A stretch of DNA of 6,726 bases from positions 1 through 6,726 of the forward strand of contig CALBJS010000123.1 of assembly GCA_937892995.1 (NCBI GenBank), in the 5' to 3' direction. Source of the DNA: an uncultured Peptococcaceae bacterium. Lineage in GTDB: Bacteria > Bacillota > Desulfitobacteriia > Desulfitobacteriales > Syntrophobotulaceae. The notes beneath the pieces were generated by a model. That model was not told where the DNA came from and searched no databases. It saw only the letters and a list, made by a program, of their open reading frames with translations. This document shows positions 1-5,346 of the stretch, one piece after another (position 1 is the first letter of the stretch; every line of letters begins with the position of its first letter). Both the position numbers and the translations under genes were made by a program.

Positions 1-747
1 GATATGCCTCACAACATCATTTATGCTTGCCTTTCCAGCATTATTCAGAAAATCCTGACAAAAATTAACCCCCACTACCCCCTTATTCTCTGCCAGAACC
101 TGCAGTTGCTGGTCGTTTAAGTTTCTAGGATGATTACAAAGAGCCTTAGAACAGGAATGGGAAGCAATAATCGGTTTATTCGTGTTTTGGATAACATCCC
201 AAAAACCGGCCTCATTAATATGAGAAACATCTATTATCATTCCAAGAGAATTCATTCTGGCAATAACTTTAAAACCAAATTGCGATAATCCCCCTTTACT
301 GTTTAGCTCCCCGACTCCATCAGCTATTGCATTCCTTTCATTCCAGGTAAGACCGATGCTTCTTACACCTAACCTATAGAGTAAATCTAACATAAAGAGA
401 CTTTCACCAAGTATTTCGCCACCTTCAATGCTAAGAAGAAGCCCTATTGCCTTTGTCATTCCTAAGCGTGCTAAATCTTCTCTATTTTTAATAATAAAAA
501 CCTTATCACTGTTCTCCTCAATAAATTCAAGTGCCGTTTCCAAATGTTCCAATCCCCGCTGACTAGCCAGAAAAGGTTTATATTCACTTTCGATATAAGC
601 TGCGAAAAATTGCAGTCCTATATTTGCCTCTCTTGCCTTAGGTAAATCCCAATGGCCTGAATCACTGAAACTTATGAGGTCTCTTTTCCCTGAGGTAAGA
701 TCACCCAAACTATCACAGTGACCGTCTGCTATCCATAAACTTCTCAT
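1..747 (-). CDS. Peptidase family M19 (renal/membrane dipeptidase-like) zinc dipeptidase, C-terminus cut by window edge
   Basis: The frame is open for 249 codons from ATG at 747 to the window edge with no stop. It begins MRSLWIADGHCDSL, the N-terminal HxD metal motif of M19 dipeptidases (H10, D12). The other expected metal ligands follow in order: bridging Glu E108 in SIEGGE, H176 in IDVSHIN and H197 in ASHSCSKAL, then an RNLND motif at 208-212. The 21-residue gap between H176 and H197 equals that between H198 and H219 of human renal dipeptidase. Family members hydrolyse dipeptides with a binuclear zinc site; bacterial ones are usually a little over 300 residues, so roughly 60 are missing. 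No signal peptide is seen, so it is probably cytoplasmic. A GGAGGG Shine-Dalgarno lies 5 nt before the ATG. It follows the spoVS terminator and is probably transcribed separately. Its substrate cannot be read from sequence. Confidence 0.9.
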   Translation of the reverse strand, partial: MRSLWIADGHCDSLGDLTSGKRDLISFSDSGHWDLPKAREANIGLQFFAAYIESEYKPFLASQRGLEHLETALEFIEENSDKVFIIKNREDLARLGMTKAIGLLLSIEGGEILGESLFMLDLLYRLGVRSIGLTWNERNAIADGVGELNSKGGLSQFGFKVIARMNSLGMIIDVSHINEAGFWDVIQNTNKPIIASHSCSKALCNHPRNLNDQQLQVLAENKGVVGVNFCQDFLNNAGKASINDVVRHI

Positions 748-752
748 AAATT

Positions 753-758
753 CCCTCC
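753..758 (-). promoter_or_regulatory. Ribosome binding site of the M19 dipeptidase gene
   Basis: GGAGGG reads on the minus strand 5 nt before the ATG at 747. Two other ATGs slightly upstream (760 and 763) are in a different frame, so this site supports the 747 start. Confidence 0.75.
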
Positions 759-829
759 ATCATAAAATTCCTGGATAAGTTGAATACTTTTCATCCCAGA
801 TTAGAGTTTGAGTCTAGTTCAATATAAAC

Positions 830-858
830 ATTATTTACTCGTAAATAGATAAGAACAA
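830..858 (-). promoter_or_regulatory. Weak candidate promoter for the dipeptidase gene
   Basis: On the minus strand TTGTTC (853-858) and AATAAT (830-835) are separated by 17 bp, a poor to fair sigma-A match. The -10 hexamer overlaps the inverted repeat at 832-847. A promoter is expected in this 244-bp gap because a terminator closes spoVS upstream, but this assignment is tentative. Confidence 0.25.
832..847. repeat. 16-bp inverted repeat (possible operator) upstream of the dipeptidase gene
   Basis: The sequence TATTTAC-TC-GTAAATA has perfect 7-bp arms around a 2-bp centre. Its size and symmetry suit a dimeric DNA-binding protein, and it overlaps the tentative -10 of the dipeptidase promoter. 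No specific regulator can be assigned, and such a repeat can arise by chance in AT-rich DNA. Confidence 0.35.
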
Positions 859-903
859 CCGTTTCTAAACCGAAGAACCGGGATAACTATACTTTTGTGT
901 AGC

Positions 904-940
904 GGCTATTATTTACAAAAAAAATCATTTAAGAATAGCC
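904..940. repeat. Inverted repeat downstream of the spoVS terminator
   Basis: GGCTATT (904-910) and AATAGCC (934-940) are perfect 7-bp arms around 23 bp of mostly A and T. On the minus strand no U-rich run follows the second arm, so it does not look like a terminator. It could form a hairpin in a dipeptidase leader transcript. Function is unknown. Confidence 0.3.
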
Positions 941-945
941 TTAAT

Positions 946-978
946 ATAAAAACACCTGCCTCTTAAGGGACAGGTGTT
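946..978 (-). terminator. Rho-independent terminator of spoVS
   Basis: In minus-strand sense the arms AACACCTG and CAGGTGTT (971-978 and 951-958) form an 8-bp stem, extended by CC/GG with a small bulge. The stem runs into a stretch of five T residues, then ATAT. It begins 13 nt after the spoVS stop codon and separates spoVS from the dipeptidase gene. Confidence 0.88.
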
Positions 979-991
979 GATAATTAGAATC

Positions 992-1252
992 TTATCTTGG
1001 CTCAACGATAAGTTTAATGGCAGTCCGTTCTTCACCGTCTATCAGGATATCGGTGAATGCCGGAATACAAATCAAGTCAAGACCACTCGGAGCTACAAAC
1101 CCCCTTGCTATAGCTACTGCCTTAACAGCCTGATTTAATGCACCCGCACCGATAGCTTGTAATTCAGCTCCACCTTTCTCTCTAAGTACCCCCGCCAAAG
1201 CACCGGCAACTGAATTAGGACTTGATTTTGCTGAGACTTTTAAAACATCCAT
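992..1252 (-). CDS. spoVS: Stage V sporulation protein S (SpoVS), Alba-like
   Basis: The 86-residue product begins MDVLKVSAKSSPNSVAGALA and contains the hallmark segments QAIGAGALNQAVKAVAIARG and an ending in EERTAIKLIVEPR. It is nearly identical in sequence and length to Bacillus SpoVS. SpoVS is a small protein with an Alba-like fold; in B. subtilis its loss alters septation, and it is needed for spore coat and core development. Its molecular activity is not settled; nucleic acid binding is suggested by the fold. The frame extends to an ATG at 1285, but AGGAGGT lies 9 nt before the ATG at 1252, and the family length agrees, so 1252 is chosen. The gene lies 138 bp after ymdB, with no convincing terminator between, and has its own sigma-H-like promoter candidate. 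Confidence 0.97.
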   Translation of the reverse strand: MDVLKVSAKSSPNSVAGALAGVLREKGGAELQAIGAGALNQAVKAVAIARGFVAPSGLDLICIPAFTDILIDGEERTAIKLIVEPR

Positions 1253-1260
1253 TATAGAAT

Positions 1261-1267
1261 ACCTCCT
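1261..1267 (-). promoter_or_regulatory. spoVS: Ribosome binding site that fixes the spoVS start
   Basis: AGGAGGT on the minus strand ends 8 to 9 nt before the ATG at 1252. It lies inside the longer frame that begins at 1285, so it argues for the shorter, canonical 86-residue SpoVS. Confidence 0.85.
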
Positions 1268-1309
1268 AATTGATCCTGTTGACATGTATTTCCACCTAAT
1301 TGGTATATA

Positions 1310-1338
1310 TAATTCGAGAAATATAAGAAAAACCCTCT
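1310..1338 (-). promoter_or_regulatory. spoVS: Candidate sigma-H promoter of spoVS
   Basis: On the minus strand AGAGGGTTT (1330-1338), an 11-bp spacer and CTCGAATTA (1310-1318) resemble the Bacillus sigma-H consensus RnAGGAwWW-11/12-RnnGAATww. There is one mismatch in each element. The predicted start, near 1303, gives a leader of about 50 nt. B. subtilis spoVS is known to depend on sigma-H, which supports the call, but the match is not perfect. Confidence 0.45.
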
Positions 1339-1390
1339 ATATATTAGTCAGTATTTTCACTTTTTTTGTTATTTGACCAAAAACAGATAA

Positions 1391-2170
1391 CTAGGAGGTA
1401 AACTTTTGAACAGGAATAATCCCACGTGCCTGGCCAGTCTTTTCATCTATATCAAGAACTACCGCATTTAGTTGGCTAATGCCATTGGCCACTTCGTGTC
1501 TTACAGGCATTTGGGTTAGGAAATTATTTAGCACGATCTCTTTTTTGACCCCTAAAACTGAATCCCTTGGCCCAGTCATCCCAACATCGGTAATATACGC
1601 TGTTCCCTGATCTAAGACTCGAGCATCAGCTGTTTGAATATGAGTATGGGTACCCAATACAGCACTTACTTTACCGTTAAGCAACCAACCAAGAGCTACT
1701 TTTTCCGAGGTGGCTTCGGCATGAAAGTCAACTAAGATTACTGATGTTTCCGCAGCAATAGTATTAACAAGTTGCATAACCATAGTGAAAGGATTCTCTA
1801 AAGGAGGTAAGTAAACCCGTCCCGCAAGATTTATTACCCCTATTTTTATACCATTATTGATAACCAAGCCATAACCTTTTCCAGGTACACCTTTGGGATA
1901 ATTGGCAGGTCTGATAAGCCGGCGTTCATCATCAATAAATTTTACGATTTCTTTTTGATCCCAAACATGGTTACCCATCGTAAGAAAATGTATTCCTGTA
2001 TCATATAGTTCTTGTGCTACTTTCTTGGTCAATCCTCTGCCGCCGGAAGCATTTTCGGCGTTGGCGACAATCAAGTCCAGGTCATATTTTTTCTGCAAAT
2101 CCGGCAAAAAATATTTAACCGCTTCCCTGCCAGGTTTTCCTACAATATCCCCAATAAAAAGAATCTGCAT
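1391..2170 (-). CDS. ymdB: YmdB-type metallophosphodiesterase (2',3'-cyclic nucleotide 2'-phosphodiesterase)
   Basis: The 259-residue product matches YmdB of Bacillus in length and in every metal ligand known for that protein. D8 is in FIGDIVGKPGRE, E39 and N40 in NAENASGGRG, N67 in MGNHVWDQ, H150 in VDFHAEATSEK, and H175 and H177 in GTHTHIQTAD. YmdB is a soluble calcineurin-like phosphodiesterase with a dinuclear metal site that acts on cyclic nucleotides. In B. subtilis it is needed for biofilm formation and affects the choice of developmental fate and the levels of many mRNAs. The ATG at 2170 is preceded by GGGAG about 10 nt upstream. It lies 101 bp after the unknown gene, where an extended -10 promoter is seen, and upstream of spoVS. 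The rny-ymdB neighbourhood is conserved in Firmicutes, but an extra gene is inserted here. Confidence 0.95.
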   Translation of the reverse strand: MQILFIGDIVGKPGREAVKYFLPDLQKKYDLDLIVANAENASGGRGLTKKVAQELYDTGIHFLTMGNHVWDQKEIVKFIDDERRLIRPANYPKGVPGKGYGLVINNGIKIGVINLAGRVYLPPLENPFTMVMQLVNTIAAETSVILVDFHAEATSEKVALGWLLNGKVSAVLGTHTHIQTADARVLDQGTAYITDVGMTGPRDSVLGVKKEIVLNNFLTQMPVRHEVANGISQLNAVVLDIDEKTGQARGIIPVQKFTS

Positions 2171-2239
2171 TTAGAAGACTCTCCCTTACCTAACTTACTT
2201 TCCTAATTTCTAAAGACTACAAACACAACGAACGAAGTC

Positions 2240-2248
2240 ATTATAGCA
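2240..2248 (-). promoter_or_regulatory. ymdB: Extended -10 promoter candidate for ymdB
   Basis: TGCTATAAT on the minus strand is a perfect -10 hexamer with the TGn extension. No good -35 element lies 16 to 18 bp upstream, but extended -10 promoters can work without one. The predicted start near 2233 gives a leader of about 62 nt. ymdB may also be read through from the preceding gene, since no terminator is seen in this gap. Confidence 0.5.
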
Positions 2249-2271
2249 AAAATTAACTTTAAGGGTGGCGA

Positions 2272-2784
2272 CTATCCATTAAATACTAGAACTCTTCCAT
2301 CTTCTCGCACTGCAGTAATGTTTTTCTCAGTCCCATTAGAACGGATTGCAGCCAGCATATGATTTATGACTTCCTCTTGTAAGATTATCTCATCCTCGGC
2401 TAAACTATTTTCGTCCGTAACTAATTGATCCCCTAATTCATCTTTAATAATTTCCACTATCAGGTTTATTTCATTTTGAGTAATACTACGTAAATCACGT
2501 GTTACTACAAATAAATCTAACTCTTGTTCATGCTTCTCTACCTTACACATTTTCATTTTCCGACCTTCAATTTTATGAAACATTTGAAGAGCCTGAAGTA
2601 ATTTATTCTGAAGGGATTTAAAATCAGATTCCTTAGAAACCAAAAATTTAAGAACTAGGCTCTGTTGTTCTTGACAGCAGCTAATGGTCCCAACTTCAGG
2701 GTACCTCAATAAAATAGATACCAATAATCCAGTACCGTAATTAAAATAGTTGGAATCAGTACTTGTCACATCTAATGCGGCCAT
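2272..2784 (-). CDS. Protein of unknown function, 170 residues, between rny and ymdB
   Basis: I do not recognise this family. The product is 170 residues, soluble by appearance, with no signal peptide or membrane segment. By eye it alternates helix and strand: a hydrophobic helix near 17-28, strands near 31-49 (with a Cys pair at 36-37), a helix at 53-72, strands near 76-96, a helix at 101-117, an acidic helix at 128-148 and a C-terminal hairpin ending GRVLVFNG. It starts at ATG 2784 with AAAGGA about 8 nt upstream, and codon use looks like its neighbours, so I take it as a real gene. It is cut off from rny by a strong terminator and has a close sigma-H promoter match about 50 bp upstream. 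That and the neighbouring ymdB and spoVS suggest, but do not prove, a role at sporulation onset. Confidence 0.85.
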   Translation of the reverse strand: MAALDVTSTDSNYFNYGTGLLVSILLRYPEVGTISCCQEQQSLVLKFLVSKESDFKSLQNKLLQALQMFHKIEGRKMKMCKVEKHEQELDLFVVTRDLRSITQNEINLIVEIIKDELGDQLVTDENSLAEDEIILQEEVINHMLAAIRSNGTEKNITAVREDGRVLVFNG

Positions 2785-2835
2785 CTTATTAATCCTTTCC
2801 TAAAACAAGATATTTTATTCTCCAAACAATTGTTA

Positions 2836-2889
2836 GTTATTCTTCATAAATATCTGAAGTCCTTCTAGGGATTTTTTAGAAAGAATAAC
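2836..2889. repeat. 9-bp inverted repeat embracing the candidate sigma-H promoter
   Basis: GTTATTCTT (2836-2844) and AAGAATAAC (2881-2889) are perfect inverted copies with 36 bp between. The lower-coordinate arm coincides with the -10 element of the sigma-H promoter candidate and the other arm lies upstream of its -35. It may be a paired operator site or a chance repeat. Confidence 0.4.
2837..2865 (-). promoter_or_regulatory. Candidate sigma-H promoter of the 170-residue gene
   Basis: On the minus strand GAAGGACTT (2857-2865), an 11-bp spacer and GAAGAATAA (2837-2845) match the Bacillus sigma-H consensus RnAGGAwWW-11/12-RnnGAATww at all positions but one (C for A/T in the -35). The predicted start near 2830 gives a leader of about 45 nt before the ATG at 2784. 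A sigma-A promoter of comparable quality is not seen in this gap. Confidence 0.6.
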
Positions 2890-2930
2890 CTTTTTAATAG
2901 TAGAACTTGCCGGCACACATTATGCTCTCT

Positions 2931-2970
2931 AAAAACCAACAAAGCAGGCACATTGATACCCGCTTTGTTG
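2931..2970 (-). terminator. rny: Strong rho-independent terminator of rny
   Basis: Arms at 2959-2970 and 2937-2948 form a 12-bp stem with a 10-nt loop, followed in minus sense by five T residues. The single non-Watson-Crick position is G-U in the minus-strand RNA but A-C in the plus-strand RNA, which confirms the orientation. It begins about 32 nt after the rny stop codon. Confidence 0.93.
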
Positions 2971-3002
2971 AAAAATACTATAATTAAGCTTTATAGTTTT
3001 AT

Positions 3003-4541
3003 TTATTTAGCATAATCAACTGCTCTAGTCTCCCTAATGACGACAACCTTGATTTGTCCCGGGTACTCTAATTCATCTTCAATCCTCTTCGAAATGTCAT
3101 GGGCTATCCTTGGAGCTAGAACATCATCTATTCTTTCCGGGTTGACGATAATTCTTATTTCTCTACCTGCTTGAATAGCATATGATTTTTCCACGCCCTC
3201 AAAGGTCTCAGCAATTTCTTCTAGTTTTTGCAAGCGTTTAATATATGTTTCCAGTGTTTCTCTACGAGCACCTGGTCTTGCAGCAGATACTGCATCGGCT
3301 GCAGCAACAAGCACCGCAACAATGGTTTTTGGCTCAATATCCCCATGATGGGCTTCGATGGCATGAATAACATCCCAAGACTCCTTATATCTTTTGCAGA
3401 TATCCACACCTATTTCAACGTGAGTTCCTTCAGTATCATGGTCGACCGCTTTTCCAATATCATGTAAAAGTCCCGCTCGCTTTGCCGTCTGGACATCAAC
3501 ACCTAATTCAGCTGCCATTAGACCTGCTAGGTGAGAAACCTCAGTAGAATGTTTTAATACATTCTGCCCATAACTTGTTCGAAAACGGAGACGACCTAAA
3601 AGTTTGATAAGTTCCGGATGCAGGCCATGAACTCCCGTTTCAAAGGTAGCCTGCTCCCCTTCTTCTCGAATTTTCTGTTCAACTTCTTTTTGAGCTTTTT
3701 CAACCATCTCTTCTATTCTGGCTGGGTGAATCCGTCCATCAAGAATAAGCTTTTCCAAGGCGACCCTGGCAATTTCTCGCCTGATCGGATCAAAGCCGGA
3801 CAAAATCACCGCTTCCGGAGTATCATCAATAATAAGATCGATGCCTGTTAGCGTTTCCAGAGCTCTGATATTGCGACCTTCTCTACCAATTATGCGTCCT
3901 TTCATCTCATCATTAGGTAAAGCAACGACTGAAACCGTGCTTTCTGCCACATGGTCTGCCGCACAACGATGAATCGCCAGAGAAATAATATCTTTGGCCC
4001 GTTTTTCAGCCTCTTCTTTGGCTCGGGTCTCAATTTCCTTAATCATTATTGCCGATTCATAACGTACTTCTTCTTCAACACTTTTTAAGAGAAGCTGCTT
4101 AGCTTCATCTGGTGTCATACCTGAAAGTTTCTCCAGTTCGGCCACCTGTTTTGCAATCAGATCAGCAAGATCATTTTTTCGTTTTTCAACATCAGTTTCC
4201 TTGCGCTGTAAGTTTTCTTCTTTACGTTCCAAATTCTCAATTTTTCGTTCTAAAGTTTCTTCCTTTTGTAGATAACGTCTTTCCAGACGTTGCAGTTCAT
4301 TACGCCTTTCTCTTGTTTCTTTTTCGATTTCATTACGAATTTGCATTACTTCTTCTTTGGCTGCAACTATAGTTTCTCTTCTCTTAGCTTCAGCCTCCGT
4401 ATCCGCATTCTGTAACAACCTCTTTGCTTCTATCTCAGCGGACCCAATCGTTTTCTCCGCTACGGTCTTGCGAATTAACCAGCCAAATAAACCGCCAAGA
4501 GCTAATCCAATCAACACAATGATTAATGTCGTTATTTCCAC
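3003..4541 (-). CDS. rny: Ribonuclease Y, membrane-anchored endoribonuclease
   Basis: The 512-residue product has the full RNase Y layout. An N-terminal membrane anchor spans about 2-23 (TTLIIVLIGLALGGLFGWLI). A long charged coiled coil rich in Glu, Lys and Arg runs from about 30 to 190. A KH domain with GRIIGREGRN lies at 215-224. An HD metallohydrolase domain has H331 in LKHSTEV, the HD pair H360-D361 in LLHDIGKA, and EAHHGD near 396-401. RNase Y starts mRNA decay in Firmicutes by endonucleolytic cleavage at the inner membrane face and partners other degradosome proteins. The frame is open to an ATG at 4571, but AGGAGG at 4550-4555 is well spaced for GTG 4541 and lies inside the longer frame. 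The resulting N-terminus also begins directly with the anchor, as in B. subtilis (520 residues). A structured leader precedes it. Confidence 0.96.
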   Translation of the reverse strand: MEITTLIIVLIGLALGGLFGWLIRKTVAEKTIGSAEIEAKRLLQNADTEAEAKRRETIVAAKEEVMQIRNEIEKETRERRNELQRLERRYLQKEETLERKIENLERKEENLQRKETDVEKRKNDLADLIAKQVAELEKLSGMTPDEAKQLLLKSVEEEVRYESAIMIKEIETRAKEEAEKRAKDIISLAIHRCAADHVAESTVSVVALPNDEMKGRIIGREGRNIRALETLTGIDLIIDDTPEAVILSGFDPIRREIARVALEKLILDGRIHPARIEEMVEKAQKEVEQKIREEGEQATFETGVHGLHPELIKLLGRLRFRTSYGQNVLKHSTEVSHLAGLMAAELGVDVQTAKRAGLLHDIGKAVDHDTEGTHVEIGVDICKRYKESWDVIHAIEAHHGDIEPKTIVAVLVAAADAVSAARPGARRETLETYIKRLQKLEEIAETFEGVEKSYAIQAGREIRIIVNPERIDDVLAPRIAHDISKRIEDELEYPGQIKVVVIRETRAVDYAK

Positions 4542-4549
4542 ATATTTCA

Positions 4550-4555
4550 CCTCCT
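4550..4555 (-). promoter_or_regulatory. rny: Ribosome binding site that fixes the GTG start of rny
   Basis: The core AGGAGG (within AAGGAGGTG) sits 8 nt before GTG at 4541. An out-of-frame ATG at 4543 overlaps this GTG and reads M-W-K then TAA, so it could compete for initiating ribosomes. Confidence 0.85.
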
Positions 4556-4600
4556 TGTTATATTGTTTCAAACTATTAAGCGAAGTCTAAACCGAAAAAT

Positions 4601-4621
4601 AAAAAAACTGGTTAGACCAGT
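4601..4621 (-). terminator. Rho-independent terminator inside the recX-rny gap
   Basis: In minus sense ACTGGT (4616-4621) and ACCAGT (4607-4612) pair around a CTA loop, followed by six more T residues. The stem is only 6 bp unless weak G-U pairs extend it, so it may be partial. It lies about 60 nt before the rny start, downstream of the promoter at 4770-4798. It could therefore end a recA-recX transcript, yield a short RNA, or attenuate rny. Confidence 0.7.
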
Positions 4622-4668
4622 CCTGTTAAATAGAAACCTCAATTCATAATTTTCCCCTAAAAATAGCT

Positions 4669-4691
4669 ACACTAGTACCTAGTGTGCACAC
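4669..4691. repeat. Overlapping palindromes in the recX-rny gap
   Basis: ACACTAG-TAC-CTAGTGT (4669-4685, perfect 7-bp arms) overlaps GTGTGCACAC (4682-4691, perfect 10-bp palindrome). The GTGT at 4682-4685 can pair with either flanking ACAC copy, so the two pairings compete. Confidence 0.6.
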
Positions 4692-4723
4692 CGCTGTTCA
4701 GTTTGCCAATTTATATAAGAGAA

Positions 4724-4737
4724 AACCTTTAAAGGTT
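4724..4737. repeat. Perfect 14-bp palindrome in the recX-rny gap
   Basis: AACCTTTAAAGGTT is fully self-complementary and lies about 30 nt downstream of the predicted transcription start of the leader. With no loop it is more plausible as a protein-binding site than as an RNA hairpin. Confidence 0.5.
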
Positions 4738-4769
4738 AAAATTTACTAGAAGCAGATCTAATTATTATT

Positions 4770-4798
4770 AGTTTAATGAAATGTGTAAATAATGTCAA
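4770..4798 (-). promoter_or_regulatory. rny: Sigma-A-type promoter between recX and rny
   Basis: On the minus strand a perfect TTGACA (4793-4798) is followed after exactly 17 bp by TAAACT (4770-4775), four of six matches to the -10 consensus. The predicted start is near 4763, which puts about 220 nt of leader before the GTG of rny. Confidence 0.65.
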
Positions 4799-4818
4799 GT
4801 TACGATAATAACCCTTCT

Positions 4819-5346
4819 CTAAAAGTCTTCTCCCTCAGATATACGGCCCAGAACTGATTTCACAGTGCTTACAAGAAAGCCTCTTAACAAGAGCTTATCT
4901 CCAACCTTTTTCTTGATCAGCACTTCTTTCGGAATGTTCTTGTTTTTAAAGCTATACTTGTACTTTCTTTCCCATTTCCTGTCTTCTTCATGCCAAAGTT
5001 TCCGAGCTAATTGTATACAATTATAATTTTCCTTCTCCTCGGAATAAAATTCTTCTAGAACAGCGGTGGCTAACTCTTTAGCAATTCCCGCCCTTAAAAG
5101 TTCAATCCAAATTTTTTTCTTAGAAAGCCTGTCTTCTTTGCTTTTTATATAAGATATAGCATAAGCACGGTCATCAAGGTATCTCCATCCTAATAATCTC
5201 TTTATCGTTTCATCTATGTCCTTAGGGGAGAAACCCTTTTCTTGCAGGCGCTGTTTCATTTTCCAAACCGTCGTTTGCCTACGACTCAAAATTCTTAAGG
5301 CCGTATCTAAGGCTGTTCTCCCCAAATTTTGTACTTTATTTTTCAT
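4819..5346 (-). CDS. recX: RecX, regulator of RecA
   Basis: The product has 175 residues from ATG 5346, close to the 166 of E. coli RecX and shorter than the 264 of B. subtilis. The RecX signature is present in each helical repeat: WRYLDDRAYAISYI at 55-68, KKIWIELLRAGI at 77-88 and KLLLRGF at 151-157. RecX binds in the groove of RecA filaments and limits or modulates strand exchange. Three start codons stand in a row, GTG 5352, ATG 5349 and ATG 5346, and all overlap the end of recA, by 17, 14 or 11 nt. No clear Shine-Dalgarno is seen, so initiation is probably coupled to termination of recA translation. I chose the last ATG, but the choice is uncertain. It should be co-transcribed with recA under LexA control. 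No clear terminator directly follows it. Confidence 0.92.
   Translation of the reverse strand: MKNKVQNLGRTALDTALRILSRRQTTVWKMKQRLQEKGFSPKDIDETIKRLLGWRYLDDRAYAISYIKSKEDRLSKKKIWIELLRAGIAKELATAVLEEFYSEEKENYNCIQLARKLWHEEDRKWERKYKYSFKNKNIPKEVLIKKKVGDKLLLRGFLVSTVKSVLGRISEGEDF

Larger units (their letters stand above)
4601..4763 (-). ncRNA. Putative structured rny leader or short RNA of about 160 nt
   Basis: The span runs from the predicted start of the promoter at 4770-4798 to the terminator at 4601-4621. It contains a perfect 14-bp palindrome AACCTTTAAAGGTT (4724-4737), a 7-bp-arm hairpin ACACTAG/CTAGTGT with a 3-nt loop (4669-4685), and a 10-bp palindrome GTGTGCACAC (4682-4691) that shares bases with that hairpin. 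These two structures are mutually exclusive. No reading frame of note is present. It does not match a riboswitch, T-box or 6S RNA that I can recognise. It may be an attenuated 5' leader of rny or a separate small RNA. Confidence 0.4.

Noticed and set aside
857..880. Three AACCG copies at 857, 868 and 876
   Set aside because: The spacing is irregular (11 and 8 bp) and the units are too short to support an operator array.
934..944. AATAGCCTTAA occurs here and again near 6502-6512
   Set aside because: One copy is inside cinA coding sequence, and an 11-base match is expected by chance in a window of this size.
1253..1285. Longer spoVS start at ATG 1285
   Set aside because: AGGAGGT sits within the extension at the right distance from ATG 1252, and SpoVS is a highly conserved 86-residue protein.
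2012..2206. Plus-strand open frame of 64 codons over the start of ymdB
   Set aside because: It lies antisense to a well-supported gene with all catalytic residues present, has no recognisable domain and is a shadow frame.
4542..4571. Longer rny start at ATG 4571
   Set aside because: The rny ribosome binding site lies inside this extension, and RNase Y homologues begin directly with the membrane anchor, so GTG 4541 is preferred.
3221..4590. Several open frames of 62 to 86 codons in other frames over rny (3221-3409, 3228-3467, 3618-3851, 4112-4372, 4357-4590)
   Set aside because: All overlap the complete RNase Y gene, and their translations look like antisense or frame-shifted reading of its coiled-coil, KH and HD regions.
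4601..4763. T-box, known riboswitch or 6S RNA in the rny leader
   Set aside because: I find no T-box TGGNACCGCG core and no recognisable conserved riboswitch core, and the hairpins are short local ones rather than a long 6S-like rod. This is judgement by eye; a cmscan against Rfam would decide.
4785..4795. GTAAATAATGT in the rny promoter recurs in inverse orientation at 828-838
   Set aside because: An 11-base AT-rich match is expected by chance, and the copies lie in unrelated contexts.
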